This document shows positions 41,401 to 49,252 of a stretch of 64,000 nt of DNA, in pieces; positions within the stretch are counted from its first letter, which is position 1; each line of letters starts with the position of its first letter. The position numbers and the translations under genes were made by a program. A model generated the notes under the pieces. It was not told the origin of the DNA. It searched no databases and saw only the letters and a list, made by a program, of their open reading frames with translations. The DNA comes from JAPORK01 sp026710285 (lineage in GTDB: Bacteria > Pseudomonadota > Gammaproteobacteria > Pseudomonadales > Endozoicomonadaceae), in NCBI GenBank assembly GCA_965201045.1, contig OZ241746.1, positions 3,162,001 through 3,226,000 of the forward strand, in the 5' to 3' direction.

Positions 41401-43922
41401 CCATTAATAAATTTACAGATGGTAAGCTACAGTGGCATGATGATTATGATGTTATCACAAAACACCTTATTAAAAAAACAGATGAAAGTGGTACCTCTGT
41501 CTATTATTATACGGATGATGGATTACCAAAAAAATCCATTCATACAGGTAAAAATAGTTATCCTGATTATCAGCTACAGTGGCAGTATGACAGCAACAGG
41601 CGTTTAACTAGCGTTACTGATATATCCGGCAATAAAACCATATCCCGTTATGATTCTCTTAGACGTATCGAAGCAACAACTTTTCAATCGTTTAAAGGAG
41701 ATTCTGAAACACTCTCTGCTGTAATTTATGATCAGTTTTCCCGTGTCCAGAAGCTGTATTATGGTAGCGGTATGGAAAGGATTATTAAATATGATCAGTG
41801 GGAGCATCAAAAGAATGTTATTGACAGGCTGTCGGGTAAATTAATTAATCACTGGTCATTTGATTATGATATAGAAAATAATATTACTGTCTTACAGCAA
41901 CAAACAGGACAGGGTGAGAAAGCTCTCTTAAGTTATCGATATGATACACTAAATAATCTGACCACCATGACTTGTACCGGATCATCCGGTTTATCACTAT
42001 GCCCCAGAGATACTGCTTTTTCAGGATCAGGTTTCAGGCAAGCACCGATTATTGTACAGCAAGATTATTCTTTTACCCCCTTAAATCGTATCTATCAGGT
42101 CAAAGAGATTTTACAAAATAATGAGAAGCAACAGACAGCAGTAAAAATGATGTATTACCGGTATACAGATCCATCTGTGCCATTACGTCTTCAGGGAGTA
42201 AGCACTGTCTGGGATCAAAATACACCGGTTGTTCAAAAATTATATTATGACCAGTCTGGTAATATGATAATTGACGGAGAGGGTAATCATATCGCTTATA
42301 ATGCTTTTAATCAAATTACACGGGTTATCAAAATGACGGGCAGACGTAGCTATTATACCTATGATGGTAGTGGAAAAGAAACTATGGAAAAAAATGATAC
42401 TCACACTGATTATCTGTTTTACCGTGGAGGAAGCCTAATTAATGAAAAAATAATTACAAGTGTAAACGATTTCCATATCACCGGTTATCAGGGTGTAGCT
42501 AAAGTAACCGACGGAATAATAAATGAATATTATGAAAGTAGTTATAAAGGCGATATTGTTAGTATTTTAAGTAAAGCTGATAATGGTAATTACAGTGTCA
42601 GGCAAACTAATCTCTACAGTCCATATGGTATGGTCTGGCATAAAAATAAAACTTCACATGAACTGTATAAGCAATCTTTGCAGGAATTTGATGGTGAACG
42701 CACAGATCCTTTTACCGGTTGGCAATTTTTAGGTGCAGGACATCGTACTTATAATCCGAAACAACGTTATTTTGTTAGTGAAGATCTAGCAGGAGATGGC
42801 TATGCTTTTGGTAGCAATAATCCGATTATGAATACAGACCCTTCAGGAAATATACCGCACTGGCTGGGAAATACCTTGCAGTGGGCAGGTTATATTTCAA
42901 CATTTGGACTCGGTGCACTGCATAAGAAATGGGCTAACATTACTGCCGCTGTGATTGGTTCCGGTCTGTGTATAGTCACTTTAGGTGCCTCAGTTCTTAC
43001 CGGAGGATCAACTGCGATGAGCGCTGCACTGGCAGGTTCTGCACTGACCAGCACACTTCCTATTGCCTCAGCAGCTGTTCCTGCTAATAAAGGACTCAGT
43101 ATTGCCGCTTCAGTAACAGGTCTTGCAGATCTGGCAGTCAATATTGCAGCAGGTGCAGCACTGGCTTTTTTGGGTGCAGCTGCGGAGGAAACAGCTATAG
43201 AAATGAAGATGATGTACCGACTCAAAGGTGCTTACCAAATGTTCAGAGTATCTAATCCGGTAATTTTACCCCGTGATTTAGTAGTACGTTCAATAGGTTC
43301 AGAGCTGAAAACTTATCTTCTTCAAAACCGTTTATTTGATCTTATTGATAAAAACAATAATCTGATTATAAAGGACGCAAAAGGAATAGATATCATCTGG
43401 GAATGGTTGATAACATCTAAGTTTCACTCCTTAATTGTTTGCGACACAGAAGCTATTCTTCTGACCGCACGGATTAACGGTAAGCCTTTATCATTAAATT
43501 TATTTTCAGCTTTTATCGACACTTGCTGTTGTTATGAATCAAAGATTTCCCATGTATTAACATACCAGAAATCTCTGGATAACATATTAAATTCTGTAGC
43601 TGATGGTAGTCATACTGTTATACGGAAACCATTAAAGCATCCTTATACTCTTAGTGAAATGGTACCTGATGGAGAATATATTGTTATTGGTGGTGGTGGT
43701 GATCGTTTTGACCAATCCCATCTCTCTCATATTGGTGTATTACAAAAACTCAATTTTGCATGGAAAACATATAATTTAGATGGCAATGGTATTAAATTTT
43801 GTGACATAGATTGTCTGGATATAATATACAGAGAATACTTCTGGTCAGACACAAAGAACTCCCCGGAAATTCACTTTACTTTAAAACTCAGAGATCGTTT
43901 TACTGAAGATGTTTTTATATAA
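38433..43922 (+). CDS. R8: giant RHS/YD-repeat protein, second subfamily, last of the array
   Basis: Complete protein of 1829 residues, the shortest copy. It has a Sec signal peptide (QQNKK start, GYSQ end), an RHS N-terminal block with GLGIGWSWN, YD repeats and an RHS core. One core position is unusual: SEDLAGDG where the other copies read SEDPAGDG or SEDPAGSG. The tip belongs to the R5 type and carries Cys1670 (VCDT) and His1766 (SHIGVLQKL), with a GEYIVIGGGGD turn before the His. The start ATG is conserved with R7, but the only good Shine-Dalgarno sequence lies 26 nt upstream. The next gene converges from the other strand, so the array ends here. Confidence 0.9.
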   Translation: MFSSIQQNKKFILTSFSITCSIFLLTINQSGYSQPDRKYIDFTESEHSVSYMPLTDNTKNNQHNNSNYTKVNQQASDESTPWSNAFNFKKSMGTEVDPRTGTLIAYIKVGAMLSNLGHGPNIDLEVSYSSGSQANPDGLGIGWSWNLTHFNPLTHQLITSSGQSFYLQQQSDGHWLPLYHKLKDIHIEGSIQTRFVITYANGLRETLNHAGYEVAMEQQNGWGVHFHYIKKTHLLHSVTDDYGHSITLHYTEGCITVISKGSTGQFIPIYIVVKNNHLDYMDIHSKNGNNSAYIHIHYLGHLINEVDYPTGLKDKISYNCTKAMKVSLSGESSSRALCVVSKKAIIPGAGMAAIVMRYQYSDSSTSEHNYLGFNAGLAVTEQTPRDILFEAPVNYTYQTAQDNGLIRELRTYNKYHLLINDQLISDKSGKILLEVHNFFCRTDQVDGCAHTTFEKLPATYSLPLQITTKTWGPSSDLPDITKVTATYDQWGRVVSQTDTYGRITKTVYCPAQGDNACPVAPEKWSFNTLVKSVTLYPAKIVTDTISLPPTITKNYYRKEKNYNGKGYINVLYQQLLQSGGQSIKTTNYYYQNTDNALTWGLLKQKILTDNSTTAAIRRDYYYFQSADGQRKTVQSALELQKNQRQLSSSVISSLFTGQLLASTDPAGKNTTHYHYDAWDRPIKTDFATGTPFAVSVYYQYTTSPALNQLLITAPDGLQHKVIFDGMGRQLMDFDEAIDATGSAKPGFWQLKKKTTYDQYGRIKAQYAYIFKASKISHKLMITQQYDESGRAVRVYLPDGETDINMYDDALRCVVGYRTNRSGEHSVISVARANQIDLPVKQWILPATLLPLPSLKSLCLNSDKQPDAKISIITYDGFGRQITSRDPAGKVVKETYDTMGRLTDTTDPAGNRIHQVYNLTGQVIKQEIFPVTGGHYLLASAGYNNAGQQLWQAGEDGQHTLYTYTVNGEPDTVVTPAGHHFLWQYNVLGLPINKFTDGKLQWHDDYDVITKHLIKKTDESGTSVYYYTDDGLPKKSIHTGKNSYPDYQLQWQYDSNRRLTSVTDISGNKTISRYDSLRRIEATTFQSFKGDSETLSAVIYDQFSRVQKLYYGSGMERIIKYDQWEHQKNVIDRLSGKLINHWSFDYDIENNITVLQQQTGQGEKALLSYRYDTLNNLTTMTCTGSSGLSLCPRDTAFSGSGFRQAPIIVQQDYSFTPLNRIYQVKEILQNNEKQQTAVKMMYYRYTDPSVPLRLQGVSTVWDQNTPVVQKLYYDQSGNMIIDGEGNHIAYNAFNQITRVIKMTGRRSYYTYDGSGKETMEKNDTHTDYLFYRGGSLINEKIITSVNDFHITGYQGVAKVTDGIINEYYESSYKGDIVSILSKADNGNYSVRQTNLYSPYGMVWHKNKTSHELYKQSLQEFDGERTDPFTGWQFLGAGHRTYNPKQRYFVSEDLAGDGYAFGSNNPIMNTDPSGNIPHWLGNTLQWAGYISTFGLGALHKKWANITAAVIGSGLCIVTLGASVLTGGSTAMSAALAGSALTSTLPIASAAVPANKGLSIAASVTGLADLAVNIAAGAALAFLGAAAEETAIEMKMMYRLKGAYQMFRVSNPVILPRDLVVRSIGSELKTYLLQNRLFDLIDKNNNLIIKDAKGIDIIWEWLITSKFHSLIVCDTEAILLTARINGKPLSLNLFSAFIDTCCCYESKISHVLTYQKSLDNILNSVADGSHTVIRKPLKHPYTLSEMVPDGEYIVIGGGGDRFDQSHLSHIGVLQKLNFAWKTYNLDGNGIKFCDIDCLDIIYREYFWSDTKNSPEIHFTLKLRDRFTEDVFI

Positions 43923-44103
43923 TGACAATGAATGAAAATGATAGACTCTTTTTTACATAAACGACAACAATTGTAGAGAGGTTGTTATTTCAGACCAAAA
44001 AAAACAAAAACAATAGAAAGGGTATCGCCCTGAGTGGAATTTTGAAGCATGTGACAAAATAAAAGCTGCACTATTGTGTAGTAAAAGACAGGCTTAAGAT
44101 TAA

Positions 44104-45426
44104 TCAATCCATTTTACTAAAAATAAAACGAGCAATCCACTTATGAATATCAGAAACAAAGCTGGTATAATTCCAGTTAAAATAACTTGCAATAGCACCA
44201 TTTTCATTATTATTGAAGTAAATGCAGTTTTTGTTTAACGCTAGAACCGGATCAGTATAATTACCGGAAGGATCTTCAATACAGGATATACCTTTTTCAA
44301 CTGAGTCGATAAATTTTTTCTGGTAAGCTACCTGATCAATGAAATGAGCTGTGTCTGCAATAATAACATGTTCATCTCCCTTAAAAGCATCAGCAAGTAA
44401 TTTATTATAAGTATCGATACTATATTTTATATTTTGTCTGAACTTTTCTTTCGTAAAAAGTATGAATTCTTGTTCATAAAATTCAACATTATTAGTCAGA
44501 TCCGGTACGGTCAGAATATAAATTTTGTAATTATAAGATGTTTGATTATAAGCTTTTTCAATTTGGTCCACTGCATTAACAACATTAGAGATTATTCCAT
44601 GAATATAGCTATAAATTAATTCAGTTAATATTCTTGTTGGTAGCGGCAGATTGACTGAGTATAACCTGAAATAATTTCTCAAGTCGTTTTCACCGATATT
44701 AATAAAAAAAGTAGTATTATTTTTAACACTTACTGTATGATCATGCAAATAGAAAAAAATTTGTTTTTTTAAATCAGGAATCTGTACTTCTTCAAATGCA
44801 TAATGGAGATTTTTATCATAATTAGCTTCATGATTAGTTTTATTCAGATAATTGATCTTATGTTTAATAATAGTTTGTGCAGTACAGGAACCCGGATAAG
44901 CATTTCCTGTAAAATCAAAACATTCAGTTGATTTTTTATTAGTATTGCCTGCAATGGCTCCTGCCCATGCATAATTAAGGTTGGTCACAGGTAAAGAGGG
45001 GTGCATCTGATAGGAATACCATGTCGTTAATTGCTGATCAGGGTGCACAGACCATGTCAGATACAGTGACCAGTTAATACTATATAAAGCTCTCTTTTTT
45101 CCGTTAATCTTGCCTTGTGGTGGAACTGACTTTTTTAGAAATGCTGCATCAGGTGTGTTTTCCTTACCATATAGCTGTGCAGGAACAGGATTAGTAAGCG
45201 GAACATATAAATTAAAATTACTTATATTTGGCAGATGAACGTTTGCAGGCTCAGGGTAATTACCTGAATCAGTTAGATCATCACCAAAAAAGATCATCCG
45301 ATCCATTTTTTTATCAGCATTAACAGAAAGAGTGTGAGTCTGTGAAAAATTTTTTTCTGCATAAATAAATAAGCATAAGGCAGTTGATGCAAAAAAAATT
45401 GTGGTAAACCATTTTTTAAAATTCAC
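44104..45426 (-). CDS. Secreted GDSL/SGNH-hydrolase-like protein with altered catalytic residues
   Basis: Protein of 440 residues with an N-terminal signal sequence or anchor (about 6-23). The fold family is recognisable: block I IFFGDDLTDSGN (45-56), block II NYAWAGAIAG, block III NIGENDLRNYF, and a C-terminal WNYTSF...HKWIARF. Active GDSL lipases of the thermolabile-haemolysin/PlaA type have Ser in GDSL and an Asp-x-x-His near the C-terminus. Here the Ser position is Asp50 and the likely D-x-x-H reads N419-x-x-S422. The oxyanion Asn of GxND is kept. The gene therefore looks like a pseudoenzyme, though another pair (Asp426, His428) sits nearby. The frame is intact, so it is not simple decay. 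It converges on R8 across 181 bp. Confidence 0.75.
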   Translation of the reverse strand: MNFKKWFTTIFFASTALCLFIYAEKNFSQTHTLSVNADKKMDRMIFFGDDLTDSGNYPEPANVHLPNISNFNLYVPLTNPVPAQLYGKENTPDAAFLKKSVPPQGKINGKKRALYSINWSLYLTWSVHPDQQLTTWYSYQMHPSLPVTNLNYAWAGAIAGNTNKKSTECFDFTGNAYPGSCTAQTIIKHKINYLNKTNHEANYDKNLHYAFEEVQIPDLKKQIFFYLHDHTVSVKNNTTFFINIGENDLRNYFRLYSVNLPLPTRILTELIYSYIHGIISNVVNAVDQIEKAYNQTSYNYKIYILTVPDLTNNVEFYEQEFILFTKEKFRQNIKYSIDTYNKLLADAFKGDEHVIIADTAHFIDQVAYQKKFIDSVEKGISCIEDPSGNYTDPVLALNKNCIYFNNNENGAIASYFNWNYTSFVSDIHKWIARFIFSKMD

Positions 45427-45912
45427 TTTATGCCCTCATTGAATTAAAAATCTTGTTTTACAAAATTAATTTCTAAATTTTTTATATTGCTAAGCCACTA
45501 TTGAAAAGGTTTTGATACAGTAATAATGTGTTAACTGGTTCAGCTTATAGTAAACTTTTTATCTGCCGAAAGAGTGTTTTCGTGGCTTTTACTGACCAAA
45601 ATTTGTTGATTCGATTAGGTGAAACTGACCCGTTTGATTTCTTATGCATTGGAATTTTACGCTTTGCAACCTGGTACATGAACTAAGTATCAGGTTACGG
45701 CAGATATACTATATCTCTTTATCATTGTAAAATAATCTTTGTATCGTATGCAAATGAAAAAAGCAATCCTGAATTTAAATTATAAAAACGTAGCGGTAAC
45801 CGGGCTTCTATAAAAACCGTGCAGATTTAATAACAGATGCTGCAGCTGGTATCATACTCTTATACATAGATATTTGCAGCATGTACAATCTTATAGAAAG
45901 TACGCTGTAAAT
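45427..45912. other. Non-coding stretch upstream of the GDSL-like gene
   Basis: About 490 bp with no convincing coding frame on either strand. It should hold the leftward promoter of the GDSL-like gene near 45430-45500. Repeated GCTGGTAT/ATACCAGC segments (45845-45852 and 45911-45918) are inverted relative to each other. The rightward terminator that follows has no plus-strand gene before it. Confidence 0.5.
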
Positions 45913-45941
45913 ACCAGCAATGGATTACAGCTGGTTTTTTC
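45913..45941 (+). terminator. Rho-independent terminator upstream of ftsB
   Basis: ACCAGC (45913-45918) pairs with GCTGGT (45930-45935) across an 11-nt loop, followed at once by a run of T. It points rightward, yet no plus-strand gene precedes it after R8, which ends 2 kb earlier with a leftward gene in between. It may end a small RNA or mark a lost gene. Confidence 0.55.
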
Positions 45942-46057
45942 AGGCATAGCTATGGAAACGTTGAAAGTATCACTGGAAATTTGGAATAGGGAGATTATTC
46001 TTTGAACTATTGTTAATATTAAATAATCAATTAGTTACCAGAGGCAGAAAATATATC

Positions 46058-46333
46058 ATGCGTTCACTTACTCTATTGCTGTGGTTATTATTGTTACTGT
46101 TTCAACATCAGCTATGGTTTGGTCATTACGGCATATATCAACTTATAAAAACAAACCATACCATATCACAACAACAAACGATTAATGACAAAATAACCGC
46201 AAGAAATCAACAAATAAGTCATCGTATAATCCAATTGCAAAATAATGATCAAAGATCAGTTGAAGCTTATGCAAGAGAAGAGTTAGGCATGATTCGTCGT
46301 AATGAAACCTTTTATTTCATGCCTTATCAGTGA
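46058..46333 (+). CDS. ftsB: Cell division protein FtsB
   Basis: Bitopic inner-membrane protein of the divisome that forms the FtsQ-FtsB-FtsL complex. This 91-residue protein has the family pattern: a short N-terminus, one membrane segment (about 4-18), the LWFGHYGIY motif (compare LWFGKNGIH in E. coli), a periplasmic coiled coil (QQQTINDKITARNQQI) and the conserved end YAREELGMIRRNETFYF. The ATG at 46058 is preferred because it gives the usual short N-terminus and has AGAGG about 11 nt upstream. The frame extends 16 codons further without family similarity. Eno normally precedes and ispD follows ftsB in gammaproteobacteria. Neither is present here, so the locus has been rearranged. Confidence 0.9.
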   Translation: MRSLTLLLWLLLLLFQHQLWFGHYGIYQLIKTNHTISQQQTINDKITARNQQISHRIIQLQNNDQRSVEAYAREELGMIRRNETFYFMPYQ

Positions 46334-46474
46334 TAGCAAATTTTCCGGATTACTTTTTAATCGCAGTGCAGACAAGTGCCTGTAGAATTCTGCTGCAAAA
46401 TACCTGGTCCACTTTATAAAACAATTGTTACTAAAGGAAAAAGCAAATATATGCAAAACCAACAGACGGCTTAT

Positions 46475-47959
46475 TCAGGATTCAGATGCGGTCAGTTTCA
46501 ATAAGCGATGAATAACCATACTAAAGATAATCAATCCTGCTGTAATACCTATACCGGTTATAGAGATATTCCTGAAAATAATGCTGTAAATATCAGCCAT
46601 GTGTATTCGCTCAATGGTAGTTATCGTGCCTGACTGCTGAACATCTGTCAGCGATGCAAGCTGACTGGCAATATAATTGGCAAAAGAACCTGTGACCAAC
46701 ATATAAATTCCCATTAGTATCCCACTGCTGTTTGCAGGATTTAACTGGACAATTTTCGCCGTTACAACAGGATCAACAAAAAGCTCTGCAACGCCAATTA
46801 AAATCATTCCTATGATGACCCATGTTACTGACGTATGACCCGTTGGTGAATGGTGTGCATGATAAGCTGAACAGGCAATGAGAATAAAACCTATAGTCAG
46901 CAGCAAATTACCCATACTGAGCTTAATCAGTGAAGGTACATTAATTTTTGCATTGGCTAATACTCTCCATAACCAGGCTACAAAAAACCCTCCGATAATG
47001 ACACTGCCTGAGTTCACTGACTGAAATACCGCTGTCGGGATGGTAATTCCAAATAAATGTCTGTCAACATTGCGCTGAATATACAGAATGAGAGAGCTGC
47101 CATTTTGCTGGTCAAATACCCAAAATACAGTGGCAAAAAGCGTAAATATACAGATATAGACAACACGCTTTCTTTCATCAGATGTACAGTGAGAAATAAT
47201 TTTAATCAGAAAAAAGGCTGAAATGATACCGATGATAATTAACAGATAAACAGCTATCTGATGTTGCAGCAACAAGACAAAAAATAAAATCACCAGTAAC
47301 AACATTGCCATCATCCAATACTTATTACTAAAAATATACATTTTATTATTAAGTATTTTCATATTTACAGAGCGGGTATGATTAAAATATTTGCGTCCGG
47401 AAAGAAAGAAAAGAATACCACACAAAAGAAAAAAACTGGCTAATGCAAATCCTACATGCCAGCTTTTCGTTACATAAGCAACCCAACCACATAATATAGC
47501 TGACAGCAGTGCACCTAAATTTCCAGCTGAATAAAGCCATGAAAAACCAGAAGTTCTTCGTTGATCATATTGTTGATAAAGTTCATTGGCAAGACAGGAG
47601 ACATTACCTTTAAAGAAGCCATATCCACAGATAATGATCGCCATGGAAAAATAAATTAACGCATGGTAATCATTTGATAATGCTAAAATCACATTACCCA
47701 GAAAAATCATGCTAACACCGAGAACAACACTAAAATAATAACCTAGCAGGCGATCTGCAAGATATCCGCCAATGATAGGCGTTACCCATACAAGGGCAGT
47801 GTAAGAGCCGTAAAGCATATAAGCATGTTTATCTGAAAATAATAGGTACTGCGTGAAAAACAGTATCAATAAACTGCGCATTCCATAATAACTAAAAAAT
47901 TCTGCCATATTGAGCGCAGCAATATGCCAGAACCCCCGGGGTTGTGCCTTTATACTCAT
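46475..47959 (-). CDS. POT/PTR2-family peptide transporter with degenerate ExxER motif
   Basis: Major-facilitator protein of 494 residues with about 12 to 14 hydrophobic segments. It belongs to the proton-dependent oligopeptide transporter family, which imports di- and tripeptides across the inner membrane. Support: FSYYGMRSLL after the first segment, GGYLADRLLG in the loop 2-3 region, FFKGNVSCLANELY, FSWLYSAGNLGALL, and VFDQQNGSSL in the second half. The proton-coupling motif, usually E-x-x-E-R-F, reads N17-M-A-E20-F-F here, so the first Glu and the Arg are missing. Either coupling differs or the substrate has changed. I use the ATG at 47957-47959, because the frame's alternative TTG four codons upstream has no better ribosome site. 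Confidence 0.85.
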   Translation of the reverse strand: MSIKAQPRGFWHIAALNMAEFFSYYGMRSLLILFFTQYLLFSDKHAYMLYGSYTALVWVTPIIGGYLADRLLGYYFSVVLGVSMIFLGNVILALSNDYHALIYFSMAIIICGYGFFKGNVSCLANELYQQYDQRRTSGFSWLYSAGNLGALLSAILCGWVAYVTKSWHVGFALASFFLLCGILFFLSGRKYFNHTRSVNMKILNNKMYIFSNKYWMMAMLLLVILFFVLLLQHQIAVYLLIIIGIISAFFLIKIISHCTSDERKRVVYICIFTLFATVFWVFDQQNGSSLILYIQRNVDRHLFGITIPTAVFQSVNSGSVIIGGFFVAWLWRVLANAKINVPSLIKLSMGNLLLTIGFILIACSAYHAHHSPTGHTSVTWVIIGMILIGVAELFVDPVVTAKIVQLNPANSSGILMGIYMLVTGSFANYIASQLASLTDVQQSGTITTIERIHMADIYSIIFRNISITGIGITAGLIIFSMVIHRLLKLTASES

Positions 47960-48111
47960 AGTAAGTCTCAATCGCTACTATTTTTAATTGTGAAAATCAA
48001 GTATAGACACTCTGGGAGAGGATTTCGGAATATCGTTGTAACGGCTATTCTTTTTTGCTTTTCCTTTGGCAATATTTGTAAATACAGATAAAAATCACAG
48101 AAATTTTTCTA

Positions 48112-48972
48112 TTACAAATTATTTGAGTAACTGACAGCACCTTTGTCCACTCCTTCATATAGCATGATGCGAACAGATTTTTCAGGATACTGTTTTTTGA
48201 ATACTTTTGCTACATGTTCACTCAACAGCTCAACGGTAGTATCTGTTTCAATCATATAACATTTGTGAGAAGGCAATGTTATTGAAAATTCCCCTTGTAT
48301 CGCTATATAACTGAAAGAAGTATATTGCATATCTTCTCTTGTAAACTGGTCAGAAATATCTTCCTGCGAAGCTAAATAAATATCTTTCCACAGGTTTGCC
48401 CAGTTATTTTCTGCTTCTGCTGAACGCTCCCCATCCACAAATATTTCTATTTTTGAACGATGACCATGTGCAATTCTCTGGCAATCTCCTTTATGTTTTT
48501 TTAAGCCATGACTGTAATGATAAAAGGAACCTTCTATGGCTTCCGGATAAAGGTGCAGATCAACATCGGTGACATTTGCAGGTAAATACTGTTTAACATA
48601 CTTTTTTAACAGAGGTATTACAGCAGAAAGTGAAATCTCTTTCAGGTTCAGTAGTGAAACAGCCTGCACTGGTGATGTACAACTAATATATCCACAACTA
48701 TCATTTTGCATAGTAACCGTAATATTTTCGTCTGTGGCTGCACAGCTAACCGATGGACAGGCGGTTGGTATTAATAATTTGTGATCTGCAAAGCCGTCAA
48801 TCAATGATTTCATCTGCTTTTTCACATGTCCAAAATCAAATACCATTCCTTCCTGGTTTAGCTTACCATGCAGAAAAACATCCACAAGCCATGTTTCACC
48901 CACCAGCCCTCTTTCAGGACAGAGAAAAGAAAAATCTACAGAGGTTAATTTTTTTACAAATAGCGTATTCAT
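48112..48972 (-). CDS. Tandem T-fold protein of the 6-pyruvoyl-tetrahydropterin synthase / QueD family
   Basis: Protein of 286 residues, about twice the length of ordinary QueD. The N-terminal half has the GMVFDFGHVKK (42-52) and ADHKLL (62-67) elements of the family but lacks the zinc histidines (HGH is replaced by GET). The C-terminal half has the zinc ligands and catalytic Cys pattern, HYSHGLKKHKGDCQRIAHGH (His155, Cys164, His169, His171), but no DFG/DH pair of its own. It ends with a TVELLSEHVAK helix. The functional elements are thus split between two T-fold halves. I believe similar two-half proteins occur in other gammaproteobacteria. A role in 7-deazapurine (queuosine precursor) or pterin metabolism is likely by family, but the substrate is unproven. 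No other que gene is nearby. Confidence 0.75.
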   Translation of the reverse strand: MNTLFVKKLTSVDFSFLCPERGLVGETWLVDVFLHGKLNQEGMVFDFGHVKKQMKSLIDGFADHKLLIPTACPSVSCAATDENITVTMQNDSCGYISCTSPVQAVSLLNLKEISLSAVIPLLKKYVKQYLPANVTDVDLHLYPEAIEGSFYHYSHGLKKHKGDCQRIAHGHRSKIEIFVDGERSAEAENNWANLWKDIYLASQEDISDQFTREDMQYTSFSYIAIQGEFSITLPSHKCYMIETDTTVELLSEHVAKVFKKQYPEKSVRIMLYEGVDKGAVSYSNNL

Positions 48973-49252
48973 GGAAGTTCCGGCACAAAAATCAATAAAC
49001 CTGAATAGTGTAACTGATGACTAAAAAAAACCAAAGGAGTTGGTAAGTAACCTCTTATCTTTGATGTGCAAAACCGTTGCTAAAGTGTAGTAATTCAGTG
49101 CTGAACAGAGATGGTTTACTATAATTTACAAAGATATACTTCTCTTCCTGCTCTTAATTATATCTATGTACACTACCCGCTCTTTTATGTAAAAAAATTT
49201 TTCTCTTTCACTATTTTTACACACTCAGCGATTATCTGTTCATACAGATGAT

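Noticed and set aside
1..43922. CRISPR array or simple satellite as explanation for the repeated structure
   Set aside because: The repeat units are 5.6 to 5.8 kb open genes with protein-level conservation; there are no short regularly spaced repeats.
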